Source: JBQTKD01 sp963703165 (lineage in GTDB: Bacteria > Actinomycetota > Actinomycetes > Sporichthyales > Sporichthyaceae). Taken from it: DNA of 64,000 nucleotides. The DNA lies in contig OY969798.1 of the NCBI GenBank assembly GCA_963703165.1, forward strand, positions 2,294,001 to 2,358,000, given 5' to 3'. Within the stretch, counting starts at the first letter, position 1; every line of letters starts with the position of its first letter. The notes under the pieces are model-generated. The model had not been told where the DNA came from. It saw only the letters and a list, made by a program, of their open reading frames with translations, and did no database searches. Below, piece after piece: positions 53,803 through 62,121 of the stretch. The translations under genes and the position numbers were made by a program.

Positions 53803-54857
53803 CCGCCATCGCCGAAGCCACCTTTGCTCCGACCACTGCCGAACGCAGCGGCAAGCGGTCCCTCCTGCTCGATCCGGGCCTGGATCTGACGCTCCGTCCG
53901 ATGCGCTACCCGGCCTTCTTCGACCGGTTCAAGGACGCGATCGCGAACACGTGGTCGGTGGAGGAGGTCGACCTGCACAACGACCTCGCCGACCTGAACA
54001 AGCTCAGCCCGTCGGAGCGACACCTGATCCAGCGTCTGGTCGCGTTCTTCGCCACCGGCGACACGATCGTCGCGAACAACCTGGTGCTGAACCTCTACAC
54101 GCACATCAACGCCCCTGAGGCGCGCCTCTACCTCTCGCGCCAGCTGTTCGAGGAGGCGGTGCATGTCCAGTTCTACCTGAACCTGCTCGACACCTACCTC
54201 CCCGACGAGAACGAGCGCGCCAAGGCCTTCGCGGCGGTGGAGAACATCCCGTCGATCCACCGCAAGGCGGAGTTCTGCTTCCGCTGGATCGACACCCTCG
54301 CGGATGTCCGTCGGTTGGAGACCAAGGACGACCGGCGCGCGTTCCTGCTCAACCTGATCTGCTTCGCCGCCTGCATCGAGGGTCTGTTCTTCTACGGTGC
54401 CTTCGCCTACGTGTATTTCCTGCGGTCCCGGGGCCTGCTGCACGGTCTGGCCTCGGGCACCAACTGGGTGTTCCGCGACGAGTCGATGCACATGGCCTTC
54501 GCCTACGAGGTCATCGAGACCGTCCGGGCCGAAGAACCGGACCTCTTCGACGATGCGCTCGCCGAGCAGGTGCGGACCATGCTGCGCGAGGCCGTCGAGT
54601 GCGAGGTCGCGTTCGCCGAGGATCTCCTCGGACAGGGCGTCTCCGGGATGTCGGTCACCGATATGCGCAGCTACCTCGAGCACGTCGCCGACCAACGCCT
54701 ACGCACCCTGGGCCTCGACCCGATGTACGGCTCCCGCAACCCCTTCGCGTTCCTCGAACTGCAGGACGTGCAGGAGCTGTCGAACTTCTTCGAGCGCCGG
54801 GTCTCGGCCTACCAGACCGGCGTCGGTGGCAGCTTCGCGATGGACGAGGACTTCTGA
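53799..54857 (+). CDS. nrdB: Ribonucleoside-diphosphate reductase beta subunit (class Ia)
   Basis: 352-aa diiron-tyrosyl radical protein. Helices with metal ligands are visible: EEVDLHND, EEAVHVQFY (Glu, His and the radical Tyr with E. coli-like E-x2-H-x3-Y spacing), ENIPSIHRKAEF, ACIEGLFFYGAFAYVYFLRS and FRDESMHMAF. The C-terminal tail (SFAMDEDF) docks on NrdA. GTG start overlaps the nrdA stop, so translation is coupled. A strong hairpin follows the stop. Confidence 0.95.
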   Translation: MTAIAEATFAPTTAERSGKRSLLLDPGLDLTLRPMRYPAFFDRFKDAIANTWSVEEVDLHNDLADLNKLSPSERHLIQRLVAFFATGDTIVANNLVLNLYTHINAPEARLYLSRQLFEEAVHVQFYLNLLDTYLPDENERAKAFAAVENIPSIHRKAEFCFRWIDTLADVRRLETKDDRRAFLLNLICFAACIEGLFFYGAFAYVYFLRSRGLLHGLASGTNWVFRDESMHMAFAYEVIETVRAEEPDLFDDALAEQVRTMLREAVECEVAFAEDLLGQGVSGMSVTDMRSYLEHVADQRLRTLGLDPMYGSRNPFAFLELQDVQELSNFFERRVSAYQTGVGGSFAMDEDF

Positions 54858-54867
54858 GGGAGTAGTA

Positions 54868-54907
54868 CCCGGGCGGGTGGAGTAACTCTTACTCGTGCTC
54901 GCCCGGG
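54868..54907 (+). terminator. Nested hairpin terminator after nrdAB
   Basis: Outer stem CCCGGGCG (54868-54875)/CGCCCGGG (54900-54907) and inner stem GAGTAA/TTACTC (54880-54885, 54889-54894), 10 bp after the nrdB stop. Confidence 0.7.
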
Positions 54908-54978
54908 CCGATGGCCGTGGAATTGACCCCAGGACGCCGCACCGATCAGCGGGGCGGCGAGACACAGGGGAGATCACC

Positions 54979-55332
54979 ATGAACGCCAAGACCACCGTTG
55001 CAGCCACCACCGTCGCGCTGCTCACCGCGGGATTCTTCGCCACCTCCGCCGGTGCCGCTCCGGCTCCGCAGCCCGGCCCGGGCGGGCTGTCGGCCGACTC
55101 GCCGACGTCGATGAGCTACACCGGCCCGGGCAAGGCCAAGGTCTCCGACTCCAACGGCATCCGCCGGATCACCCAGTACAAGGACCAGCACCACGGCACC
55201 ACGACCTACCTGAGCAACGCGTGCGTGACGAGCCTGTCCGTCTCGCAGTACTACCCGATCGACGGCCAGAAGTTCGCCGTCACCGACTGCTCCGGCAACG
55301 TGCGCACCTTCGCGTTCCAGGTCAACGGCTGA
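54979..55332 (+). CDS. Small secreted protein, hypothetical
   Basis: 117 aa. Signal peptide TTVAATTVALLTAGFFATSAGA cleaved near residue 27, followed by a Pro/Gly linker and a small beta-type domain with two Cys (SNACVTSL, VTDCSGN) that could form a disulfide. ATG 54979 follows GGGGAG. Not recognised. Flanked by hairpins on both sides, so probably monocistronic. Confidence 0.7.
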   Translation: MNAKTTVAATTVALLTAGFFATSAGAAPAPQPGPGGLSADSPTSMSYTGPGKAKVSDSNGIRRITQYKDQHHGTTTYLSNACVTSLSVSQYYPIDGQKFAVTDCSGNVRTFAFQVNG

Positions 55333-55354
55333 CACCCGCTCCAGAACACAGCAG

Positions 55355-55400
55355 GGCGTCCGCTGAACCGAGCGTTATAGCGCACCCTTCAGCGGACGCC
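55355..55400. terminator. Bidirectional terminator hairpin
   Basis: GGCGTCCGCTGAA (55355-55367) is perfectly complementary to TTCAGCGGACGCC (55388-55400), 20-nt loop, between the convergent secreted-protein and ACT genes. Confidence 0.7.
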
Positions 55401-55409
55401 ACGAGAAGT

Positions 55410-55802
55410 TCAGAGCCCGAGGGACTTCTTCAGGCCGTCGAGGTCGGGAGAACCGAAGACCACGCGGTCGCGCGTCGCGACGTAGACGAGGTCGAGGTTC
55501 ACCCCGGCCTTGGCGATTTTGTGGGTGAGCTCGGCCAGCGCCCCCGGGCGGTCGTCGACGTCGACCACGACGACGTCCCGCTCGCGGGTCACCTCGAGGT
55601 GGGAGATCCCCAACAGGTGCTTGGCCGCCTCCGCGTGCGGGACGAGGATGTGCAGCTCGGCCCGATGGGAGTCGTCGAGGCAGGTGGCCGCGGCGATGTT
55701 GATGCCGGCGTCGCTGACGGCGTCGGCCACGGCGGCCAGCGCGCCGGGGGTGTTCTCGAGCTCGATGACGAGGTCGTGGGCCAGGTGCACGATGTTGGTC
55801 AT
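55410..55802 (-). CDS. ACT domain-containing protein
   Basis: 130 aa made of two ACT-type halves: LVIELENTPGALAAVADAVS...GINIAAATC and VVVDVDDRPGALAELTHKIA...GVNLDLVYVA. ACT domains bind amino acids or other small ligands. No catalytic domain is attached, so it may be a stand-alone regulatory or sensor protein. ATG 55802; the longer open frame is antisense to the neighbouring VOC gene. Confidence 0.85.
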   Translation of the reverse strand: MTNIVHLAHDLVIELENTPGALAAVADAVSDAGINIAAATCLDDSHRAELHILVPHAEAAKHLLGISHLEVTRERDVVVVDVDDRPGALAELTHKIAKAGVNLDLVYVATRDRVVFGSPDLDGLKKSLGL

Positions 55803-55837
55803 GGTGGCGGACGCTACCCCCGGAACGGTGCCTGTCA

Positions 55838-56599
55838 CTAGACCGCGAAGAGGCCCGTATCGGGATCCCGGCAGGTGAGGGAGTACGCCCGCCCGACCGG
55901 GTCGACCATGCTCGCCCACCAGCTCGTGGCCCACTGGGTGCGCGCACCGAGTTGCCGGTGGCGGCCGGCCTCGGCCTGGACGTCGGCGCACGCCAGGTCC
56001 AGGCGCACCCGCGGGGCGGAGTCGTCGGAGTCTCGGCGCTGGATCAACAGCCGCAGCGGCAGGTCCGCCGGCCGGTCCAGGTAGGCGAACTCGGGGCCGG
56101 CCCCGGATTGCCGCGCCCACCCGGTGAGCCCCTCCCAGAACACGACCTCGGCCTCGTACATCATCTCGTGCGCGGCCAGGCAGACGTGGTCGACGGCGCT
56201 GCGCCGGCCCTCGAAGCTCAGCGGCGGCGGGCGCTTCGACTCACCGGCGTGGGGCACGACACAGAACGTGATGCCGCTCGGCGAGGACAGCACCGTGTGG
56301 TCCTCCGGGGTGGCCCGTGCCCGGGCTCCGAGCCCCACGGCGACCTCCACCAGCGCGGCCGGGTCGGCGACGTGCAGGTCCAGGTGCACTCCGAGGCATT
56401 GGTCGTTGACCCGCTGGACCCGGAGGAATGCGTCGCCGGAGTCGGGGCAGAGCGTCGCGAACTCCCCGTCCTCGCCGCGTCGCGACGAGAGCGTGCTCCC
56501 CGTGACGGCCAGCCAGAAGATCTCGGACTGCTCCGCCGTGGCGACGGGAGTGTCGAGGAAGGCCGTCACCCACCGGATCGGGTTCGGGGCTCGGCTCAT
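55838..56599 (-). CDS. Two-module VOC superfamily protein
   Basis: 253 aa with two tandem VOC-like halves (about 8-125 and 135-250): IRWVTAFLDTPVATAEQSEIFW, LGVHLDLHVADPAALVEVAV; AVDHVCLAAHEMMYEAEVVFW, VRLDLACADVQAEAGRHRQLG and MVDPVGRAYSLT. Resembles actinobacterial proteins annotated as VOC family of unknown function. The two genes upstream and downstream are regulators. Confidence 0.82.
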   Translation of the reverse strand: MSRAPNPIRWVTAFLDTPVATAEQSEIFWLAVTGSTLSSRRGEDGEFATLCPDSGDAFLRVQRVNDQCLGVHLDLHVADPAALVEVAVGLGARARATPEDHTVLSSPSGITFCVVPHAGESKRPPPLSFEGRRSAVDHVCLAAHEMMYEAEVVFWEGLTGWARQSGAGPEFAYLDRPADLPLRLLIQRRDSDDSAPRVRLDLACADVQAEAGRHRQLGARTQWATSWWASMVDPVGRAYSLTCRDPDTGLFAV

Positions 56600-56630
56600 A
56601 CGCGACCGTACCCTGGGCCTTTATCGCCGT

Positions 56631-57203
56631 TCAGACCAGCGACTGCAATGCCCCGATCATCGCCTTCAGATCCCGCGGGGTCGCCCGGGCGTCGCCGCGG
56701 GCCAGGTGCACCAGGCCTAGTCCGTCGGCGGTGATCAGTAGGAGATTTGCCAGCTGCGGTAGGGGAATCCGCGGCGGTTGCGGGTCATGGGCTGCGGCTG
56801 CGGTGAGCAGGTCCAACACCAGGGCGTGCGCCGCGCCCCAGGTGCCTGCGGAGTCGCCGGAGCGGATGAGCGTCACCAGGGTCTCGGCGAAGGCCAGCGC
56901 GGACCGGTCGGACTCGCGGACCCACCGCCACCAGGCGGTCAGGATGTCCTCGACCGCGACCCGTACCCCGGCGTCGGTGCGCACCGCGGTGAGCGCCTCG
57001 TTGACCTGGTTCAGCAGTTCCACGGCGGCCAGTCGGTGCAGCTCGCCCATGTCGCGGAACGCGTAGTGCACCGTCCCCAGGGCGGCTCCGGCCCGGTCGG
57101 CGATCCGCCGCGCGGTCAGCGCCGTGGGCCCGGCCTCGACCAGCAGGTCCAGCGCCGCGGCCACCAGGTCCTGGCGGCGCTGCTCCGTGCTGACCCGTGG
57201 CAT
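56631..57203 (-). CDS. TetR family transcriptional regulator
   Basis: 190 aa from ATG 57203 (AGAGG ribosome site). HTH: RIADRAGAALGTVHYAFRDMGEL (about 33-55). The C-terminal ligand domain ends DLKAMIGALQSLV. Its 5' end abuts the truncated DUF2834 fragment on the other strand. Target unknown. Confidence 0.87.
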   Translation of the reverse strand: MPRVSTEQRRQDLVAAALDLLVEAGPTALTARRIADRAGAALGTVHYAFRDMGELHRLAAVELLNQVNEALTAVRTDAGVRVAVEDILTAWWRWVRESDRSALAFAETLVTLIRSGDSAGTWGAAHALVLDLLTAAAAHDPQPPRIPLPQLANLLLITADGLGLVHLARGDARATPRDLKAMIGALQSLV

Positions 57204-57210
57204 CGCACCT

Positions 57211-57444
57211 CTGCTGCTCGACGAGTTGTTCGCCAACCACATCAGCAGCTTCTTCGGCGTCGACGTCGTGATCGCCGTCGTCGTGCTCCTGACCCTGGCG
57301 CTCACCTCCGAGGACCTGACCCCACGTCAGCGCGGTGCCGTCGCGGCGGGCGCGCTGGCCGGCGCCTCGGTCGGCCTGCCCCTGTACCTGTGGCTGCGTG
57401 AACGCAACCAGCGGCTCACACCCGGGCGCCCTCGGCCGGAGTGA
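57211..57444 (+). pseudogene. DUF2834 membrane protein, 5'-truncated
   Basis: Readable from PLLLDELFANHISSFFGVD through VVIAVVVLLTLAL and GASVGLPLYLWLRERN, the second part of a DUF2834 protein with two membrane helices. The first helix and start codon that relatives have are missing; that position is occupied by the tetR promoter and start on the opposite strand. Probably a gene remnant. Confidence 0.55.
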
Positions 57445-57775
57445 GGTCCCGGTCCGCGCCGTGCGCGAACACGGCCTGCCCGGAGGCCGGGTCCAGCCGC
57501 ACGCCGTCGATCTCGACGTCGAGCAGTTCGGGGTCGAAGGACAGGTGGCCGCGGATCCGGCCGGGCTCGGCGTAGGAGAAGGCGACCGGACCGGCGCCGG
57601 TCCCCCAGTGATCCGCGATCCCCTTGTAAGGACAGAAGGTCGGGTCGTCCAGCGCCGACAGTGCGGCCTCGTCGACGTCTGCCGCGGGGACGTACCAGCG
57701 CGGCGCGAACCCCGTCTCGTAGAGCACCTGGGCCTGGGTGCAATCGGCGATCACCCGGCGATCGGAGCGCGGGAC
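57416..57775 (-). CDS. DUF427 domain-containing protein
   Basis: About 119 aa (GTG 57775) or 136 aa (ATG 57826, which would overlap the divergent CGNR start). Signature: LYETGFAPRWYVPAADV, CPYKGIADHW and VAFSYAEPGRIRGHLSFDP, a small beta barrel of unknown function common in actinobacteria. Divergent from the CGNR regulator across a palindromic region, so it is probably its target. Confidence 0.85.
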   Translation of the reverse strand, partial: VPRSDRRVIADCTQAQVLYETGFAPRWYVPAADVDEAALSALDDPTFCPYKGIADHWGTGAGPVAFSYAEPGRIRGHLSFDPELLDVEIDGVRLDPASGQAVFAHGADRDLTPAEGARV

Positions 57776-57785
57776 CACCCGGCGG

Positions 57786-57817
57786 TCTAACTTGTTATAA
57801 CTGACATTGTGGTTAGA
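57786..57817. promoter_or_regulatory. Palindromic operator candidate between DUF427 and CGNR genes
   Basis: TCTAAC (57786-57791) mirrors GTTAGA (57812-57817), with an inner palindrome GTTATAAC (57794-57801). AT-richer than its surroundings, as expected of overlapping divergent promoters. Confidence 0.5.
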
Positions 57818-57824
57818 TACATCC

Positions 57825-58355
57825 ATGCGAACAGTCCGAGTGCTCTCCGGCGAGCCACTGTCGGTCGATCTGGTCAACACCGTCTGGATGGAGCACGGTG
57901 AACCTGTCGACGCCCTCGCCGACATCGAGGGCGTGCGGGCCTGGATCGACCTGCAGGGCATCGACTGCCCTGCGACCGAAGCGGCGCTCGCGGCGTTGGT
58001 GGCAGCTCGGACCGCGGTCCGGGAGCACATCGACGCCCCGGCCTCCCCCTCCGCGCGTGCCACGCTGAATAGTGTGCTGAGCTGGGGGTTTCGACGGTCT
58101 ACGGTGACCGCCCAGGGGGTCGAACTCGTCGACACCGTCGAGCAGCCGGACCGGCGGGCGGCCTGGCTCGCCGCCATGAACTACGCCGACCGCCTGGCCG
58201 GCGGCACCGGAACGTTCCGGCGCTGCGCACACGAGCAGTGCGTTCTGTACTTCCACGACAGCAGCGCGCGCGGTTCGCGGCGCTGGTGCTCCATGGCCGG
58301 CTGCGGCAACCGCGCCAAGGCAGCTCGCCACTACGCGCGGTCACGGAATAACTAA
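57825..58355 (+). CDS. CGNR zinc-finger (ABATE domain) regulator
   Basis: 176 aa. The N-terminal ABATE-type domain (GEPLSVDLVNTVWMEHGEPVD) is followed by the C-terminal CGNR zinc finger: RRCAHEQCVLYFHDSS, then RRWCSMAGCGNRAKAARHY with the defining C-G-N-R. These proteins are stress-linked or DNA-binding regulators in actinobacteria. ATG 57825. Likely controls the divergent DUF427 gene and the downstream PPOX gene (51 bp away). Confidence 0.88.
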   Translation: MRTVRVLSGEPLSVDLVNTVWMEHGEPVDALADIEGVRAWIDLQGIDCPATEAALAALVAARTAVREHIDAPASPSARATLNSVLSWGFRRSTVTAQGVELVDTVEQPDRRAAWLAAMNYADRLAGGTGTFRRCAHEQCVLYFHDSSARGSRRWCSMAGCGNRAKAARHYARSRNN

Positions 58356-58405
58356 CTGGCACTGATGCTTATGCCGGTTACAGAGCCGACGCAGCGGAGG
58401 ACACC

Positions 58406-59320
58406 ATGATCGGGACGACGCGCAGATTCCACGCGGGTGAGTTGTCGGTCCAGAAGCAGGCCGGCGTGGCCGAGGACGCCGCGCGACTGGAGGGGATGCT
58501 CGAGCGGGCGCGCCTGGACGGTCGCATGGCGCACTTCCTGTCCGAGCGCACCTTCGCCGCCTTCACCTCCCGCGACTCCGACGGCGAGCTGTGGACGGTG
58601 CCCCTGCTCGGGAGCCCCGGGTTCTTGCAGGCGGAGGGCAACGTCCTCGACGTCACCGGTGGACCGGCCGCCGACGGCCCGCTCGGCCGGATCACGGTGG
58701 GCAGCCCTGCCGGTCTGATCGTCATCGACTTCCCCACCCGTCGCCGCTTCCGCATCAACGGGACGATCACCGAACTCGGCGCGGACCGCCTGCGCATCGA
58801 GGCGACCGAGGCCTTCGGCAACTGCCCGTCCTACATCCAGGACCGCGCGCTGGAGGTGGGCGCAGCGGATTCTGCTGACCGCTCGTCAGTCACCGCCGAC
58901 ACGATCCTGGCCCCCCAGGTACGCGCCCTCCTTGAGCGCTCGGACACCTTCTTCCTCGGCACCGTGCACCCGGACCGCGGCGCCGACACCTCCCACAAGG
59001 GCGGCAATCCCGGCTTCGTCCGCGTCGAGGGCGACGGGACCCTGTGGTGGCCGGACTACTCCGGCAACAACATGTTCAACAGCCTCGGCAACCTGACCGA
59101 GAACCCCGAGGCGTCGCTCCTGTTCCTCGACTGGGCCACCGGCGAGGCGCTGCACCTGTCCGGCACCGCGACCCTCGAGTGGACCGCGCCCGGAGTCCCT
59201 GGCGACGACGACGGCACCGGCCGCCGGATCCACTTCCGGCCCACGCGCGTGATCGACGGTTCGGCCCTGCTCCACGCAGGCCCACCGGCCTCCACGACGG
59301 TGAATCCGGCGCTGCGATGA
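58406..59320 (+). CDS. Pyridoxamine 5'-phosphate oxidase-fold (PPOX) family protein
   Basis: 304 aa with two split-barrel halves: MAHFLSERTFAAFTSRDSDGELW, FPTRRRFRINGTI, FGNCPSYIQDR and, in the second half, SHKGGNPGFVRV, YSGNNMFNSLGNL and DWATGEALHLSGTA. Such proteins bind FMN or F420; the reaction is unknown. ATG 58406. Downstream of the CGNR regulator and ending at a family-3 repeat. Confidence 0.85.
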   Translation: MIGTTRRFHAGELSVQKQAGVAEDAARLEGMLERARLDGRMAHFLSERTFAAFTSRDSDGELWTVPLLGSPGFLQAEGNVLDVTGGPAADGPLGRITVGSPAGLIVIDFPTRRRFRINGTITELGADRLRIEATEAFGNCPSYIQDRALEVGAADSADRSSVTADTILAPQVRALLERSDTFFLGTVHPDRGADTSHKGGNPGFVRVEGDGTLWWPDYSGNNMFNSLGNLTENPEASLLFLDWATGEALHLSGTATLEWTAPGVPGDDDGTGRRIHFRPTRVIDGSALLHAGPPASTTVNPALR

Positions 59321-59402
59321 CGTAAATGATCCACGTTGCAACCCATGGGACTCGACCCACGCTCAGCCGCCTTCACTCCCGTTTCAACGTGGATCGTTTA
59401 CG
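59321..59402. repeat. Palindromic repeat family 3, copy B
   Basis: Terminal inverted repeats 59321-59342 (CGTAAATGATCCACGTTG then CAAC) and 59381-59402 match at 20 of 22 positions; the centre contains GGGACTCGACCCACGCTC as in copy A. It starts 1 bp after the PPOX stop and ends 11 bp before the stop of the convergent LLM gene. Confidence 0.85.
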
Positions 59403-59412
59403 ACTGATCCCG

Positions 59413-60249
59413 CTACAGACCGAGCGCCGCTGCCAACTCGGTCAGTCCGGGCACCGGATCGACGCCGGGCGCGGTGAGGAGTTGGGCACAGACGTGATCG
59501 GCACCGGCGTCGATGTGTTCCTTGAGCGCGGCGGCCACCTGATCCGCTGTCCCGTGCGCCACCAACGCGTCGATGAGTGCGTCGCTGCCCTGGTTGTCGA
59601 GGTCCGCCTCGGTCCAGCCCAGGCGAAGCAGGTTCGAGCGGTAGTTCTGCAGATGCAGGTACGGCTGGTCGACAACGGGTCGTCCGAGTGCGCGAGCCGC
59701 GACGGGATCGGTGTCGAGGACGACCTTGTGCTCGGGGGCCAGCAGGGCGCCCGGTCCCATCAGTTCGCGCGCCTCACGCGTGTGCTGAGGGGTCGTCAGG
59801 TACGGGTGAGCCCCGGAAGTGCGTTCCGCGGAGACCGCGAGCACCTTGGGGCCGAGGGCCGCCAGGGCCAGGCCCGAGCACGGGACACCAGCCAGGTCGA
59901 GCGTGTTCAGGTAGTCGAGGATCGTCGCGAACGGGCTCTGATACTCCCCCGTGTGTTCCGGGTGCCCAATACCGACGCCCAGCAGGAATCGGTCGGGGTG
60001 CGACTTCTCGATGCGGTGGAAGGACTCGGCGGCCTCCTCGGCCGGGACTCCCCACATGTTCACGATCCCGGTCGCGATGGCGATGTGGTCGGTCGCGGCG
60101 AGCAGCGACTCGGCCAGCGCCAGGTCTCCTGGTGGGGACCCGCCGATCCAGATGGCCCCGTAACCGAGGCCCTCGATCTGCGTCGCCAACTCCGGCGTGA
60201 GGTCGCGCCAGAAGCGCCAGATTCCGTAGGTGCCCAGTTCGATCGTCAT
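59413..60249 (-). CDS. LLM class F420-dependent oxidoreductase (TIGR03620-like)
   Basis: 278-aa TIM-barrel: GTYGIWRFWRDLTPELATQ, IWIGGSPPGDLALAESLLAAT, IATGIVNMW, RFLLGVGIGHPEHTGEY and LALAALGPKVLAVSAERT. Matches the actinobacterial F420-LLM family TIGR03620. ATG 60249. Downstream of the enoyl-CoA hydratase gene, 56 bp apart. Substrate unknown. Confidence 0.88.
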   Translation of the reverse strand: MTIELGTYGIWRFWRDLTPELATQIEGLGYGAIWIGGSPPGDLALAESLLAATDHIAIATGIVNMWGVPAEEAAESFHRIEKSHPDRFLLGVGIGHPEHTGEYQSPFATILDYLNTLDLAGVPCSGLALAALGPKVLAVSAERTSGAHPYLTTPQHTREARELMGPGALLAPEHKVVLDTDPVAARALGRPVVDQPYLHLQNYRSNLLRLGWTEADLDNQGSDALIDALVAHGTADQVAAALKEHIDAGADHVCAQLLTAPGVDPVPGLTELAAALGL

Positions 60250-60305
60250 GTTCAAAGCCAACCGCACGCATCGCGCACGGCATTCCCCGGGCCGCGAAAA
60301 TCGAC

Positions 60306-61058
60306 TCAGCTCTTGCGCGGGATCGTCGCCTCGACGTACCTGGCAACGGCAGCCTGGCCCTCCGCCGACGCCCAGATTTTCTGCGCCTCCGCGTCCTCCG
60401 CAATGCTCTCGGGGGTGTCGAGACCGGCGAGCACAGCACGACGCAGGGCCGTCTTGTTCTGCGAGAACGTCTGGGGCGGCACCGCGGCCAGGCGCGTGAC
60501 CCGCAGGATCGCGCGCTCCATCAGGTCCTCCGGCGCAACCACCTCGTCGACCAGGCCACGAGCCAGGGCGGCGTCCGGCTTGATGGTGTCGCCGCTGTTG
60601 ATCAGACCCGGGCCGCGGGGCCCGACCGCGAGCGCGACGGCGGCCAGCGCCGAGGACGGGAACGGGATCCCGACGATGAGCTCCGGCATGCCGATGGTCC
60701 CGGCGGACATCAGCCGATAGTCCGCAGCGCACGCCAGCACACACCCGCCCGCGATCGCGTGCCCGTTGATGGCGGCCACCACCGGCCGCGGATAGCGCAG
60801 CAGGTCGTCGAACACCCCGGACAGCGCGGGCCAGAAGGTCGCGACGTAGTCCGCGCCGCCGTCCAGGAAGCGGCGCAGGTTCACGCCGGCGCAGAAGGCC
60901 TTGCCGGTCCCCGTGATCACCAGGGCGTCCCCGGCAGCGGCGGTCTCGGCCACCGTCGCCCGGATGGCCTCGAGAAGATCGGTGTCCATCGCCGACACCG
61001 GCCCGTAGGCCAGCCGCAGCACCTGCACACCCGGACTGACGCGCTCCAGCTCGATCAT
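60306..61058 (-). CDS. Enoyl-CoA hydratase/isomerase family protein
   Basis: 250-aa crotonase. Oxyanion-hole segments TGTGKAFCAGVNLRRFL (about 48-64) and NGHAIAGGCVLACAADYRL (about 96-114), and a catalytic-region Glu in GMPELIVGIPFP. ATG 61058. Likely acts on an acyl-CoA thioester in fatty-acid or aromatic catabolism; paired with the F420 oxidoreductase downstream. Confidence 0.9.
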   Translation of the reverse strand: MIELERVSPGVQVLRLAYGPVSAMDTDLLEAIRATVAETAAAGDALVITGTGKAFCAGVNLRRFLDGGADYVATFWPALSGVFDDLLRYPRPVVAAINGHAIAGGCVLACAADYRLMSAGTIGMPELIVGIPFPSSALAAVALAVGPRGPGLINSGDTIKPDAALARGLVDEVVAPEDLMERAILRVTRLAAVPPQTFSQNKTALRRAVLAGLDTPESIAEDAEAQKIWASAEGQAAVARYVEATIPRKS

Positions 61059-61194
61059 GGGTGGGATTCTGCTCCTACCCCGCGAGGGCTCGCGGGCCGA
61101 GGTGTCGCGTGGCGGCATGCCTCACGGCCGCCGGTCCGCGAAACTCGGTGCAGCCGGACTTCGTCCGGTGGTTTTCGATGCGCCTGGAGGTCCC

Positions 61195-62037
61195 GTGCGC
61201 GCCCGACGTCTCGCACCGCTCGCCGTTGCCTGTCTGCTGCTGACGGCATGCAGCGACAGCGACGTCCTGCCACCGGCGCCGCCGGACCCGCCCGCGTCGC
61301 CGACCCTCGGCCCGCCGACAATTCCGACGCCGGCGCCGTACCCGACGGTGAGTTCGGTGAGCACGGCTCTGGCCAAGCAGCTCGCCGCGGCGGGAGTGCT
61401 GACGGCGGCGGATCTGCCCGGCTGGACGACGACGTCGCAGACCTTCGACGCCTCCGACAAGTCTCGCGAGGACCAGGACAAGGAGTGCATGCGAGTTGCG
61501 CTGACGCCTTATGCCGCCCGCGATTTCGGCCGGACGTTCGAGAAGGACGCCGTCGTGATCAGCGCCAGCGCCGACGTCACCGCCACCCGGGAGCAGTCCG
61601 TCGCCGAGATGGCCGCGTGGCACAGCCTCGACGGCCCCCGGTGCTACCGCGAGCGTTTCCTCAAGGCCGGTGCCGCCGAGATGACCATCGACATCGTCCC
61701 TACCACCGTGCTCGGCGCGGATGACGCCGTCGCGTACCGCGTCAGCTTCACCATCGCCGGTCCCTCCGGCATCGTCCGTGGCGGCGGTTTTCAGATCTTC
61801 GCGCTCGTCGGCCAGACCGAGATCACCATCGACACCTACGAGGAGGTCGCGACCCCGACCTTCTCCCTGGAGAAGCTCGCCACGCTGGCCGGGACCGTCG
61901 CCCAACGAGTCCGGACCACGGCCACGCCCGCGCCGAGCTCGACCGTGACCCCGAATGTCTCGCCGTCCATGACTCCGGCACCGACCGGCACCGCGCGGCT
62001 CACGTCGTCCCCTACGCCGACCCGGACGGTTTCCTGA
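61195..62037 (+). CDS. Lipoprotein, paralogue 1
   Basis: 280 aa. GTG 61195 behind CTGGAGG. Signal peptide with lipobox LLLTAC near residue 19, a Pro-rich linker, then a domain (about 55-240) with two conserved Cys (KECMRVAL, GPRCYRERF) shared with the next gene (KDCLDLAL, GPRCFRDAL). Shared patterns: AKQLAAAGVL.../AKRLAAAGIL..., ATREQ, VAYRVSFT/VAYRISFT, VGQTEI. Ends in a Thr/Pro-rich tail. Function unknown; possibly lineage-restricted. Confidence 0.8.
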   Translation: MRARRLAPLAVACLLLTACSDSDVLPPAPPDPPASPTLGPPTIPTPAPYPTVSSVSTALAKQLAAAGVLTAADLPGWTTTSQTFDASDKSREDQDKECMRVALTPYAARDFGRTFEKDAVVISASADVTATREQSVAEMAAWHSLDGPRCYRERFLKAGAAEMTIDIVPTTVLGADDAVAYRVSFTIAGPSGIVRGGGFQIFALVGQTEITIDTYEEVATPTFSLEKLATLAGTVAQRVRTTATPAPSSTVTPNVSPSMTPAPTGTARLTSSPTPTRTVS

Positions 62038-62121
62038 CGGCGCGTCAACCCGCAGGTCCGGCACCGCGTCGGCGCGCGGTGCCAAACTCCCGGTGACGAT
62101 CTTCAAACAGCTGGGGGTCTT

